NCBI RefSeq assembly: GCF_002174305.1 | Contig: NZ_MIJB01000003.1 | Location: 124,001 to 188,000 of the forward strand | DNA from: Aeromicrobium sp. PE09-221 | GTDB lineage: Bacteria; Actinomycetota; Actinomycetes; Propionibacteriales; Nocardioidaceae | Reading direction: 5' to 3' | Length of the DNA: 64,000 nucleotides | Program-made: the position numbers and the translations under genes | The notes under the pieces: generated by a model | Database searches by the model: none | Told to the model about the DNA's origin: nothing | What the model saw: only the letters and a program-made list of their open reading frames with translations | In this document: piece by piece, positions 43,383 through 51,203 of the stretch | Numbering within the stretch: the first letter of the stretch is position 1 | Layout of the letters: each line of letters starts with the position of its first letter

Positions 43383-43907
43383 ATGCCGGCCGAGGAACCC
43401 TCCACTCGCGACAAACTGCTCGACGCCTTCGAGACCCTGCTCGTGACCGAAGGGAGTCGCTCGGCGACCCTCGACAATGTGGCCGGAGCGGCCGGGGTCT
43501 CCAAGGGAGGGCTGCTCTACCACTTCCACAGCAAGGACGACCTCGTCGACGCGATGCTCTCGCGCATGCGGGAGATGGGTGAGCGCGATATCGCCGCGAT
43601 GCGGACGGCGCCGCAGGGCCCCGTGGACTACTACCTGGAGACCTCCGTGGACTCCGGCTCGGCCTTCGATCGCGCGCTGATCGCCGCGGCCCGCATCGCC
43701 CAAGAGAACGACGAGAGGGCCGGAAATGCCCTCGCCGCGCTGCGCGAGCAGTGGTTCGCGGTGCTCAGCGAGCACCTCGGAGATGAGGCCCTCGCCCGCA
43801 CGATCCAGCTCATCGGGGACGGGCTCTACTTCGACGACACCTCGGGGTTCACCCATCCACGGGCCCTGGAGCACGTGCGCGATGTGCTCGCCCGACTGGA
43901 CTTCTAG
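43383..43907 (+). CDS. TetR-family repressor of MFS exporter
   Basis: 174 aa. HTH STRDKLLDAFETLLVTEGSR and LDNVAGAAGVSKGGLLYHFH at residues 7-50 with SKGGLLYHFHSKDDL, the LfrR/EbrR-like class. C-terminal TetR_C ligand domain. Divergent from the MFS gene, 154 bp apart; expected to bind the 9-bp inverted repeat and to be released by the pump's substrates. Convergent to the mannose synthase gene with a 9-nt gap. Confidence 0.88.
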   Translation: MPAEEPSTRDKLLDAFETLLVTEGSRSATLDNVAGAAGVSKGGLLYHFHSKDDLVDAMLSRMREMGERDIAAMRTAPQGPVDYYLETSVDSGSAFDRALIAAARIAQENDERAGNALAALREQWFAVLSEHLGDEALARTIQLIGDGLYFDDTSGFTHPRALEHVRDVLARLDF

Positions 43908-43916
43908 GGCCGGGGT

Positions 43917-44672
43917 TCAGCGCGAAGTGTCGAGGACAGGACGCTCTTGGAGCCGGCGGCCGGCAAGCCGGCGAAGACCCCACCAGGTGACCTTCTGCAT
44001 CGCCTCGACGATGATGTCGCCGCTCATCTTCGACGTGCCCTTCTCGCGATCTTTGAACTCGATCGGGATCTCGACGATCCGTGCGCCTAGATCGCGACCC
44101 CGCGCGGTCATATCGATCTGGAAGCAGTAGCCGCGTGCGTCGACCGCCGCGAGATCGTAGCTCTGCAGCAGGTCGGCCGAGAACGCCCGGAAACCGGCCG
44201 TGGCGTCGTGAACGTGCAGGCCCAGAGCCAACCGGACGTAGGTGTTCGCGCCGCGGCTGAGCACCTCGCGCCGCTTCGGCCAGTCCACGACGGATCCTCC
44301 GCGCACCCATCGCGACCCGATCGCGAGATCGGCGCGCCCGGCCTGGATCTCCTCGATGAGGGCACCGAGCCGGTCGGCCGGATGCGAGCCATCGGCATCC
44401 ATCTCCACCAGGATCCCGTAGCCGCGCTCGAGCCCCCAGCCGAAGCCTGCCACGTACGCGCTGCCGAGACCTCGCTCGTCCGACCTCTCGAGCACGTGCA
44501 CCCGCTCATCGCCGTAGTCGCGGGCGAGCTGGGCGGTGCCGTCGGGGCTGGAGTCGTCGACCACGAGCACATCGGCGTCGACCGCCGCCAGCACGCGGTC
44601 GAGGGCGTCGATGATGTTCTCCCGCTCGTTGTACGTCGGCAGGATCACCAATGCCCGCTCGTCCTCGGTCAT
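43917..44672 (-). CDS. Polyprenol monophosphomannose synthase-like GT2
   Basis: 251 aa. ALVILPTYNERENIIDALDR (GT-A start), VVDDSSPDGTAQLARDYG, DxD in ILVEMDADGSHP, RWVRGGSVVDWPKRREVLSR and DMTARGRDLGARIVEIPIEF match the DPM1 family. Makes polyprenyl-phosphate mannose from GDP-mannose for lipoglycan or protein mannosylation. Lacks the C-terminal membrane domain present in some homologues. ATG 44672 has GGAGAAGG upstream; a GTG at 44705 is an alternative. Confidence 0.9.
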   Translation of the reverse strand: MTEDERALVILPTYNERENIIDALDRVLAAVDADVLVVDDSSPDGTAQLARDYGDERVHVLERSDERGLGSAYVAGFGWGLERGYGILVEMDADGSHPADRLGALIEEIQAGRADLAIGSRWVRGGSVVDWPKRREVLSRGANTYVRLALGLHVHDATAGFRAFSADLLQSYDLAAVDARGYCFQIDMTARGRDLGARIVEIPIEFKDREKGTSKMSGDIIVEAMQKVTWWGLRRLAGRRLQERPVLDTSR

Positions 44673-44883
44673 GTCCGCCTTCTCCCCGCTCTCGATGCCG
44701 CTCACGATCCTGCCTCCTCGATGATGCCCGCGCAGGACAATGGCGAGGATGACCTGTCGCCGTGACCATCGCAGCATCGTGGCGCGTCAGCCGACGAGCG
44801 GTGTTCGGCACGCCGAGTAGTCTGGGCTCTGCCGCCGGCGAGACCGGCCACCATCGTCCGCGTCACCCGAAGGCAGACTTCCC

Positions 44884-45462
44884 GTGCCCCATCCCGTCGC
44901 GCGCTCCTTGCGCCAGCTCTGGGACCGCGTGGTCAGCTATGCGCTGAAGTTCGGCGTGGTGGGCCTCATCGGACTGGTCATCGATGTCGGCCTGTTCAAC
45001 CTGCTGCGATTCGGACCTCTCAGCGCGGACGCGTGGGTCAGCAGCGCGCTCGGTGCCAAGACGGTGAGCACCTCGGTGGCGATCGTCTTCAACTGGGTGG
45101 GGAACCGCTACTGGACCTTCCGCGCCGAGCGGCGACCGGGCTGGTTCAAGGAGTTCCTGGAATACCTGGTGGTCTCGATCGGTGGCATGGGCGTCAGCCT
45201 GCTGTGCCTGTGGTTCAGCCACCATGTGCTCGATCTGACCAGCGCGCTCGCGGACAATATCTCGGCCAATGTCATCGGCCTCGCCCTCGGGACCATCTTC
45301 CGTTTCATGCTCTACCGGTATTGGGTGTGGGGCCATCACCGTGACGAGGTTCCGGTCTCCGGCACCCGGCTAGAACGTGCCGAGAAAGCGGTCTTCGCCG
45401 GCACCGATTCCGAGGCTCAGGCCCCGAGGTCGCGCCAGAGCGATCCCACCGACTCCGCCTGA
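44884..45462 (+). CDS. GtrA-family membrane protein
   Basis: 192 aa. Four membrane helices with the GtrA pattern KFGVVGLIGLVIDVGLFNLL, TSVAIVFNWVGNRYWTFR, YLVVSIGGMGVSLLCLWFSH, NVIGLALGTIFRFMLYRYWV. Members assist translocation of polyprenyl-linked glycans, which fits the divergent mannose synthase gene. Starts at GTG 44884; the 181-bp shared upstream region has a TAGTCT at 44818-44823 as a possible -10. Its 3' 46 nt overlap the convergent YigZ gene. Confidence 0.85.
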   Translation: MPHPVARSLRQLWDRVVSYALKFGVVGLIGLVIDVGLFNLLRFGPLSADAWVSSALGAKTVSTSVAIVFNWVGNRYWTFRAERRPGWFKEFLEYLVVSIGGMGVSLLCLWFSHHVLDLTSALADNISANVIGLALGTIFRFMLYRYWVWGHHRDEVPVSGTRLERAEKAVFAGTDSEAQAPRSRQSDPTDSA

Positions 45463-46049
45463 ACCGTCCCGGCGCTCCACGCCGCGATATCGCGGGTCAG
45501 CCCGTCCGCATCGGTCGTGGCTACGCGATAAGTGACCCGTTCGTCGTAGTGAGCGTCGATCACCTCACCCGCCTGCCGGAGGCGATGCTCCATCGATCCC
45601 GCCTCGTTCATCGGGACGCGCACGCGCACGACCTCGAGGAGGCGCCGCTCCCGGGTGCCGGCGATGTCGAGAGCCGCCGAGGTCGCGTCTCCGTAGGCGC
45701 GGACGAGTCCACCTGCACCCAGCAGCGTACCGCCGAACCAGCGGGTCACCACGGCCACGACATCGCTCAGGCCATGTCCGTTGAGGACCTCCAGCATCGG
45801 CCGGCCGGCCGTACCGGAGGGCTCGCCGTCGTCATTGGAGCGCTGGAGATCCCCTCGTGGTCCGATCACGAAGGCGGTGCAGTGGTGCCGAGCGTCCCGG
45901 TGACGGCCTCGGATCTCCTCGATGGCGGACCGGGCGTCATCCTCGCTCTCGACCCGGCGGAGGCACGCGAGGAATCGAGATCGCTTGACCTCGATCTCGG
46001 CCTGAGCCTCGCCCCCGACCGCGACGCCGAGGGTGCGGTACGACCTCAG
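45417..46049 (-). CDS. YigZ/IMPACT-family protein, apparent CTG start
   Basis: 210 aa. UPF0029 domain with EIEVKRSRFLACLRRVES, RDARHHCTAFVIGPRG, NDDGEPSGTAGRPMLEVL, VVTRWFGGTLLGAGGLVRAY, then DUF1949. Conserved family N-termini begin a few residues before the SYRTLG found here, and no ATG, GTG or TTG exists in frame upstream before a stop (TGA 14 codons above). The codon in the right place is CTG 46049, overlapping the methyltransferase TGA as CTGA. An internal GTG at 45869 would discard 60 conserved residues. Function unknown. Confidence 0.8.
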   Translation of the reverse strand: MRSYRTLGVAVGGEAQAEIEVKRSRFLACLRRVESEDDARSAIEEIRGRHRDARHHCTAFVIGPRGDLQRSNDDGEPSGTAGRPMLEVLNGHGLSDVVAVVTRWFGGTLLGAGGLVRAYGDATSAALDIAGTRERRLLEVVRVRVPMNEAGSMEHRLRQAGEVIDAHYDERVTYRVATTDADGLTRDIAAWSAGTVQAESVGSLWRDLGA

Positions 46050-46804
46050 CGGCGTCGCAGCTTCAGGAAGATCGACGGACCGAAGTCACGACCGGCGAGG
46101 GGACGCTGGGCGAGCTTCTCAATGGTGGTCATGACGCCGATAGGCAGGTACTTCTTGAGGGTCTGGCTGCGCAGATTGCTCACCGAGAGCTTGTCGCTCA
46201 GCTGGAGTCCGGCTTCTGAGAGCTGCCCGACGACGGTATCGATGTTGTGGTTGACGAAGGCGATCGCGTCGGGCTCGTCGGCCGGGGCCGTGCGGATGCT
46301 GACCGGCTCGGTCGGCAACGGCTGACCGGCCTTCTTGTACTTGCGGCGGTTCTTGAAGTGGCCGAGATTGGCGACCTCGATGATCGCGGTGCCGCCGGGG
46401 CGCAGCACACGGGCGATCTCGGCGAACTCGTCGGCCGGGGCGGGGAGGTGGTGCATCACGCGCACCATGGTGATGAGATCGAGCTCACCATCGGTGAACT
46501 GCAGGTCATCGGCCTGCATCTGGACCTGGGCGATGTCGGTGCCCTCGAGCAGCTTCGCGGCGGCCTCGAGCTGGGTGCGGCTCGGCTCGGCGAGCGTGAC
46601 CCGGTCGGCGTACTCGCGCAAGAGCAGCGACAGGCGGCCGAATCCGCCCCCGATGTCGGCGGCGGCCTCGAAGCGCTGTCCGTCCAGCAGCCGACGGATC
46701 GCGATCTCCTCGGCGGCGTGCTCGTAGTCCCGGTTGTCCCAGTACTTGGTGTAGTCGTAATCGCGATCGTACTGGTCGGCGACCTTCTTGCGCTTCTCAC
46801 TCAC
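46046..46804 (-). CDS. SAM-dependent methyltransferase
   Basis: 252 aa class I fold. N-terminus SEKRKKVADQYDRDYDYTKY; motif I AAADIGGGFGRLSLLL; motif post-I VTLAEPSRTQLEAA; LITMVRVMHHLPAPADEFAE and RVLRPGGTAIIEVAN. Substrate unknown. GTG 46804 has GGTGGGAG at 4-6 nt. Immediately precedes yigZ; the pair shares a transcript. Confidence 0.86.
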   Translation of the reverse strand: MSEKRKKVADQYDRDYDYTKYWDNRDYEHAAEEIAIRRLLDGQRFEAAADIGGGFGRLSLLLREYADRVTLAEPSRTQLEAAAKLLEGTDIAQVQMQADDLQFTDGELDLITMVRVMHHLPAPADEFAEIARVLRPGGTAIIEVANLGHFKNRRKYKKAGQPLPTEPVSIRTAPADEPDAIAFVNHNIDTVVGQLSEAGLQLSDKLSVSNLRSQTLKKYLPIGVMTTIEKLAQRPLAGRDFGPSIFLKLRRR

Positions 46805-46833
46805 GGCTCCCACCCTACCGGGGCCCGGACGAC

Positions 46834-47637
46834 TCAACCGAACGTGCGGGGACCGAAGACCGGAGCCTCCTTGGCGGTGCCCGCGCGCCGCGCCTCGCGT
46901 GTGTTGGCCGATCGCATCATCGCCTGCTGGAAGCGGCGTTCGAGACGGAACGCCCGACGTGGGGTGGACCGGCGTGTGCGGTCCATGAGCCGCTTGCCGG
47001 CCGCGACCGCGTCCGGCGAGCGCTCCAGGATCTGACCGACCAGCGCCTCGGCGGGGACCGCGGGATCCTCGTGGACCCCGGAGGCGATGCCGTAGTCGGC
47101 GGCCTTCTCACCGGAGAAGACTTCGCCGGTGAGCACGAGCCGCTTGGCGAGATCGGCGGGCACCAGCTCGCCGAGCGGGACGGTGCCGCTCATATCGGGG
47201 ACGAGGCCCCACTTGGCCTCCATCACCGACCACTGACAGTCCGGCGTGGTGAAGCGGAAGTCCGCCGCGAGCGCCAACTGGATACCGCCGCCGAAGACAT
47301 GGCCGCGGGTCAGGGCGATCACCGGGACCGGCAGTTCGCGCCAGGCCCAGAGCGGGCGCTGGAATCCGTTCGTGCCGCGGAAGGGGTTGGCGAGGAAGCG
47401 TCGGGCGACCTCCCGCTTGCGGGTCAGGACCGAGCCGAAGTCGAGACCGGCGCAGAAGGAGGCGCCGCGGCCTTCCAGCAAGACCGCCCGGACGCCGCGC
47501 TCGCGTTCGATCGTGGCGGCGGCGTCGACCAGTCCGTCGAGGATGTCGAAGGTGATCGCATTGAGCTTCTCGGGCCGATTGAGCCACACCCGCGCGATCG
47601 GGCCCTCGATCTCCGTCTCCACCTGTCGCTCGCTCAT
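46834..47637 (-). CDS. Enoyl-CoA hydratase/isomerase-family protein (crotonase)
   Basis: 267 aa. IARVWLNRPEKLNAITFDIL, oxyanion strand GRGASFCAGLDFGSV, second loop HVFGGGIQLALAADFRF, with the catalytic-type Glu region MEAKWGLVPDMSGTVPLGE. The Asp-Met replaces the usual second Glu position common in hydratases, so isomerase or hydrolase chemistry is possible. ATG 47637 lies 6 nt after TAGGGT. Confidence 0.86.
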   Translation of the reverse strand: MSERQVETEIEGPIARVWLNRPEKLNAITFDILDGLVDAAATIERERGVRAVLLEGRGASFCAGLDFGSVLTRKREVARRFLANPFRGTNGFQRPLWAWRELPVPVIALTRGHVFGGGIQLALAADFRFTTPDCQWSVMEAKWGLVPDMSGTVPLGELVPADLAKRLVLTGEVFSGEKAADYGIASGVHEDPAVPAEALVGQILERSPDAVAAGKRLMDRTRRSTPRRAFRLERRFQQAMMRSANTREARRAGTAKEAPVFGPRTFG

Positions 47638-47643
47638 GCCGCC

Positions 47644-47649
47644 ACCCTA
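47644..47649 (-). promoter_or_regulatory. -10 hexamer TAGGGT, leaderless start of crotonase gene
   Basis: Minus-strand TAGGGT with 6 nt (GGCGGC) to ATG 47637. It fits in the 29-bp gap behind the MerR gene. Confidence 0.55.
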
Positions 47650-47666
47650 GGCCGTGTCGCGGTCGG

Positions 47667-48626
47667 TCAGGAGGCCAGCACCCGTGAGAGAACGACCTCG
47701 ACGGTGTCGTGCAGGCCCTTGACGGTGGCGACATCGACCGGCCACCCCGGCCCAGCGAGCACGACGGTGGTGTCCGCTGCCAGCCGGTCGAGCACCGCGA
47801 TCACGGGGTCGCGGGGGGGCCTGGCCATCGATGCCCAGAGGAACAGCACCTGCGGACGCACCGTCGTCAGCACCGCCTCCAATGCCGAGGCGGGCAGTCG
47901 CGCGCCGAGCTCTATCGAGCTGATTCCGTGTTCGCACAGCGCGGCCTCGAGGGCCACCACGGGAAGCTTGTGCTGGTCGTCCTCCGCGCTCGCGACGATG
48001 ACCGATGCGGGGCGATCGAGCTCGGGGAGCGTCTGACGGCGTGAGTGGGCACGCAAGGCGCTGAGGACGCTGGAGCTGGCGAGATGCTCGCCCTCCACCC
48101 CCAGTCGTCCGTCCGCCCAGCGCTCGCCGATCTCCACGAAAGCCGGGACGAATACGTCGTCCCAGGCTTCGACGGTGCCGAGGGTGTCCAGTGCGGTCGC
48201 CGCGACCTGATGCAGGGTGGGGGCGTCGAAGGACTGGGCCGCCTCGACGAACTGCTCGGCGAGGCGGCGATGGTCGGGTGTGGGGTCGTCGGAGGGGAGG
48301 ATCTCCGGCGTGGCCGCCTGGTCGCCGACAAGGCGCTTGGCGACCTTGGCCGCCTCCTGTGCGGTGACTCCGCGTGCCAGCAGACGACGCATCAGGTCGA
48401 CACGGTCGATGTCGAGGGCGGAGTAGCGGCGGTGCCCGCCGCTGGTGCGCAAGGTGGGGCCGAGGCCGTAACGCCGCTCCCAGGTACGGAGGGTCGAGGC
48501 GGAGATGCCGAGTCGCTCGGAGACCATGCCCACGCTCCAGGTCACGTCGGCAGCACCGCGCCATTGCGCCGTGGCCTCGGTCTCGTCGGGATCCGCGGGA
48601 GGGGGCGGGTCGGGGGTCATCACCAT
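47667..48626 (-). CDS. CarH/LitR-like MerR regulator with B12-binding domain
   Basis: 319 aa. MerR HTH at 30-75 (WSVGMVSERLGISASTLRTW; RRYGLGPTLRTSGGHRRYS), helical cap about 115-200 containing the CarH photosensor pattern W-x9-EH: Trp170, Glu180-His181. Then a cobalamin Rossmann domain with D-x-H-x-x-P at Asp217/His219 (DDQHKLP), where His219 is the candidate lower cobalt ligand. CarH proteins use adenosyl-B12 as a light sensor to repress carotenoid genes; no carotenoid genes are in this window. ATG 48626 (or 48620) lies 7 nt after TAAACT. Confidence 0.85.
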   Translation of the reverse strand: MVMTPDPPPPADPDETEATAQWRGAADVTWSVGMVSERLGISASTLRTWERRYGLGPTLRTSGGHRRYSALDIDRVDLMRRLLARGVTAQEAAKVAKRLVGDQAATPEILPSDDPTPDHRRLAEQFVEAAQSFDAPTLHQVAATALDTLGTVEAWDDVFVPAFVEIGERWADGRLGVEGEHLASSSVLSALRAHSRRQTLPELDRPASVIVASAEDDQHKLPVVALEAALCEHGISSIELGARLPASALEAVLTTVRPQVLFLWASMARPPRDPVIAVLDRLAADTTVVLAGPGWPVDVATVKGLHDTVEVVLSRVLAS

Positions 48627-48633
48627 CTCGATC

Positions 48634-48639
48634 AGTTTA
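48634..48639 (-). promoter_or_regulatory. -10 hexamer TAAACT, leaderless start of MerR gene
   Basis: Minus-strand TAAACT, 7 nt (GATCGAG) before ATG 48626. Confidence 0.55.
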
Positions 48640-48646
48640 GAACTTG

Positions 48647-48667
48647 TTCACGGCCTTGCCATGTGAA
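48647..48667. promoter_or_regulatory. Inverted repeat TTCAC-N11-GTGAA between MerR and whiB genes
   Basis: 5-bp arms 48647-48651 and 48663-48667, in the 134-bp gap just upstream of the MerR -10. A possible autoregulatory site of the B12-binding MerR protein; short arms make this weak. Confidence 0.3.
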
Positions 48668-48760
48668 TAGGTTATGAGTAGGTTTATCGGCACGTCATCA
48701 CTCGGGGTTGAGCAAGCAGCCGCGACGTCCCACAGTTCGCACGTGGAAGGCAGCAGCAGC

Positions 48761-49045
48761 ATGGTGAACATCAAACGTCTCCCGTCCCCCATCATCGAGT
48801 CGTACGCCTGGCAGTGGGAAGGCGCCTGCATGGGTGCCGACTCCTCGGTGTTCTTCTCCCCCGAAGCAGAACGCGGCGCCAAGCGACATCGTCGCGAAGA
48901 GGCGGCAAAGGCCGTCTGCGCTACCTGCCCGGTCATCGATCAGTGCCGCGAGCATGCCCTGCGCGTCCAGGAGCCCTACGGCGTGTGGGGCGGTCTGACC
49001 GAATCCGAACGATCCAAGCTGCTCGAGCAGCGGATCGCCAGCTGA
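48761..49045 (+). CDS. WhiB3-like Fe-S transcription factor
   Basis: 94 aa. Four cluster cysteines: Cys23, Cys53, Cys56, Cys62 (CATCPVIDQC), then EPYGVWGGLTESERSKLL. The start SYAWQWEGACMGADSSVFF and REHALRVQEPYGVWGGL are closest to the WhiB3 subfamily, known in mycobacteria as a redox and NO-responsive regulator binding primary sigma. Shorter than WhiB3, with a trimmed basic tail. ATG 48761; GGAAGG at about 10 nt. Divergent from the CarH-like gene and followed 16 nt later by a DJ-1 gene. Confidence 0.88.
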   Translation: MVNIKRLPSPIIESYAWQWEGACMGADSSVFFSPEAERGAKRHRREEAAKAVCATCPVIDQCREHALRVQEPYGVWGGLTESERSKLLEQRIAS

Positions 49046-49061
49046 CGACGAAGGGAGGACC

Positions 49062-49616
49062 ATGTCTTTGGAAGGCAAGTCCATCGCGATCATCACCTCA
49101 CAGGTCGGTGTCGAGAAAGTCGAGCTCACGTCCCCCCGCGACGCCATCATCTCGGCTGGGGGTCGGGCCGTCCATGTCGCCCCCGCCTCGGACGAGGTCC
49201 AGTCGATGGTCGGCGATGTCGACAAGGACGAGACGTTCACCCCCGATGCGACCATCGCCGATCTCTCGGTCGACGATTTCGACGCGGTGGTGATCCCCGG
49301 TGGCACGGTCAACGCGGACACCCTCCGCCTCGATGACAACGCACTCGGGGTCATCAAGGCCTTCGCCGCCGCCGGCAAGCCGATCGCGGCGATCTGCCAC
49401 GGCCCCTGGGCCCTGGTCGAGACCGGTCTCACGCGAGGCAAGACACTGACCTCTTATCCGAGCCTGCGCACCGACATCGTCAACGCGGGAGGCCAGTGGG
49501 TCGACGAGACCGTCAAGCACTGCACCGCGGAGGGTTTCGATCTGATCACCTCGCGCAATCCCGATGACTTGGAGGCCTTCAACGCCACCATCGTGGACGT
49601 GGTGGGTCAGCGATGA
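49062..49616 (+). CDS. DJ-1/PfpI-family protein
   Basis: 184 aa. Catalytic nucleophile Cys112 in AAICHGPWAL at the elbow, with DAVVIPGGTVNADTLRL before it, matching the PfpI/YhbO subfamily of glyoxalase-III, deglycase or stress chaperone-like proteins. GGAGG 5 nt before ATG. Overlaps the DUF4235 gene by 4 nt; together with it and the following GlsB-like gene it looks like a small stress operon behind whiB. Confidence 0.88.
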   Translation: MSLEGKSIAIITSQVGVEKVELTSPRDAIISAGGRAVHVAPASDEVQSMVGDVDKDETFTPDATIADLSVDDFDAVVIPGGTVNADTLRLDDNALGVIKAFAAAGKPIAAICHGPWALVETGLTRGKTLTSYPSLRTDIVNAGGQWVDETVKHCTAEGFDLITSRNPDDLEAFNATIVDVVGQR

Positions 49617-49927
49617 GCGGCAAGGATTTCGCGGGAGTCGAGGCCGAGGCGAGCACCTCGGCCAAAATCCTCTACAAGCCCGTCGGCATCGTCAGCTCGA
49701 TCATCGCCGGCGTGGTGGCCGGATTCGCCTTCAAGCAGATCTGGAAGCGGGTCAGTCCCAATTCCGCGGGCGACGCTCCCGGTCCTCTGGAGTCGGAGTT
49801 CCCGCTCAAGGAGATCCTCTTGGCCGCCGTACTGCAGGGGGCGATCTTCTCCGTCGTCAAGGCCCTCGTCCAACGTCAGGGCGCGCGTGCGTTCCAGAAA
49901 GCCACCGGCGAGTGGCCCGGCAACTGA
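49613..49927 (+). CDS. DUF4235-family small membrane protein
   Basis: 104 aa. Two hydrophobic segments: KPVGIVSSIIAGVVAGFAFK and LKEILLAAVLQGAIFSVVKA; the second is followed by a basic tail VQRQGARAFQKATGEWP. Matches DUF4235, widespread in actinomycetes and unstudied. ATGA overlap with the DJ-1 gene. Confidence 0.8.
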   Translation: MSGKDFAGVEAEASTSAKILYKPVGIVSSIIAGVVAGFAFKQIWKRVSPNSAGDAPGPLESEFPLKEILLAAVLQGAIFSVVKALVQRQGARAFQKATGEWPGN

Positions 49928-49973
49928 TTCCTCTTTCCTTCCTCCCCTTCCCCCATCACGAAAGGCAATCATC

Positions 49974-50237
49974 ATGTGGAGTCTCCTCGTTTTCCTTCTC
50001 GTCGGCCTCGTCGCCGGTTTCATCGCGCGCGCTGTCGTCCCCGGTGACGACAGTATGGGCGTGATCGGCACGATCATCCTGGGCGTCGTCGGCTCCTTCG
50101 TCGGTGGTTCGATCGGCTCACTCATCAGCGGCGACGGCTTCGACATCGGCAACACCGCGGGCATCATCGGGTCGGTGATCGGCGCGATCATCGTGCTGAT
50201 CGTGTTCAACGCGGTCACGGGTCGCAAGAAGGCCTGA
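49974..50237 (+). CDS. GlsB/YeaQ/YmgE-family stress membrane protein
   Basis: 87 aa, three short hydrophobic glycine-rich helices: WSLLVFLLVGLVAGFIARAV, GVIGTIILGVVGSFVGGSIG, IIGSVIGAIIVLIVFNAVTG. Transglycosylase-associated family label; general stress response in many bacteria. ATG 49974 is preceded by GAAAGG; an earlier start in the same frame would be non-coding. Confidence 0.88.
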   Translation: MWSLLVFLLVGLVAGFIARAVVPGDDSMGVIGTIILGVVGSFVGGSIGSLISGDGFDIGNTAGIIGSVIGAIIVLIVFNAVTGRKKA

Positions 50238-50253
50238 CCCGTACCAGGACAAA

Positions 50254-50279
50254 GGCCGCCGACCACCCGGTCGGCGGCC
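50254..50279 (+). terminator. Terminator of whiB3-DJ-1-DUF4235-GlsB unit
   Basis: Perfect 10-bp stem GGCCGCCGAC with GTCGGCGGCC and a 6-nt loop, 16 nt after the GlsB stop; no T-run. Confidence 0.65.
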
Positions 50280-50286
50280 CCCGTCG

Positions 50287-50622
50287 TGTCCACCAAGAAT
50301 TTCTCAAAAACTAGTACGCCGACGTTGCCTGCTCGGGTTGCGGTTCAGGCAGCCCCGCCGCCGGGATCAGGAAGCTGGCAACGGTCGCGGCGGCTGCACC
50401 ATCGCGGTATCCGGCCGAGTTCTCGTCCCCCCACGCTTGCGAGCCCACGACTGGTAATGCCGCTGGAACGTCCGTCCCGTCACCAGCTGCGCCAACACCG
50501 ACCCCACCGAGCCATGGGTCATCACCGAGGCACACCGCGGAAGATCCTCATGCCCTCTCATCACAGAAGGGCAGTCCGGGTTACGTGGGCTCTGCTCACC
50601 GCGATCTGTCGGTGGCGCGGCC
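50287..50622. other. Gene-less stretch, possible remnant on minus strand
   Basis: About 340 bp. The minus strand holds only a 65-codon frame (50367-50564, beginning MMRGHEDLPRCASVMTHGSV) and a 74-codon frame (50311-50535) with no family I can recognise and no ribosome site; the RKRGGTRTRP-like content might be a decayed transposase or DNA-binding fragment. Composition resembles the surroundings. Confidence 0.3.
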
Positions 50623-50628
50623 TAGGGT
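50623..50628 (+). promoter_or_regulatory. -10 hexamer TAGGGT, leaderless start of VOC gene
   Basis: TAGGGT with 7 nt (TCCGTCC) to ATG 50636. Confidence 0.55.
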
Positions 50629-50635
50629 TCCGTCC

Positions 50636-50986
50636 ATGAGCCTGCGACCCGTGATGATCACCTGCGACTCCACCGACCCGCTGCCGCTCGGGCGCTGGTG
50701 GGCCGACCAGACCGGTGGCGAGGTCATCGCCGAGAACGACGGCTGGTTCTCGGTGGTGCAGCTGAGCAGCGGTCCCCGGTTGGCCTTCCAGAAGGTCGAC
50801 GACCCCACACCCGGCAAGAACCGTGTCCATCTGGACCTGGAGGCCGAAGGCGATCTCGACGCCGAGGCCGAGCGGCTCGTCACGTCAGGCGCAGAGCGGC
50901 TGAACGAGCAGACCATGGGCGGTTTCCGCTGGATCGTCATGGCCGACCCGGATGGCAACCTGTTCTGCATCTCGAGCGCTCACTGA
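50636..50986 (+). CDS. VOC-superfamily (glyoxalase-like) protein
   Basis: 116 aa, one pair of beta-alpha-beta-beta modules: MITCDSTDPLPLGRWWADQT, GWFSVVQLSSGPRLAFQKVD, then RVHLDLEAEGDLDAEAERLV and WIVMADPDGNLFCISSA. Matches the Glyoxalase_6-type proteins common in actinomycetes; no metal-ligand quartet can be assigned with confidence, so a binding role is possible. Only 217 bp of gene-poor sequence separate it from the GbsR gene. Confidence 0.8.
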   Translation: MSLRPVMITCDSTDPLPLGRWWADQTGGEVIAENDGWFSVVQLSSGPRLAFQKVDDPTPGKNRVHLDLEAEGDLDAEAERLVTSGAERLNEQTMGGFRWIVMADPDGNLFCISSAH

Positions 50987-51203
50987 CAGTGCGTGGGTGC
51001 AGACGGGGCGGGAGGATGGCCGGCTGCAGGTCCCCGTGAATCTACAGCGCGCCACCGGGCCCCATCGCCCGTCCTCGAGACGCACACTCACGGGGCCGAT
51101 CAGCACAGGTCGCGGATCAGCGCTGCATAGACGCCCCCCAGCAGGCCACGATCACTGGGGAGCTGCGTCCCGTGAGGCGGTCACCGATGATCTAATCGAA
51201 GCT

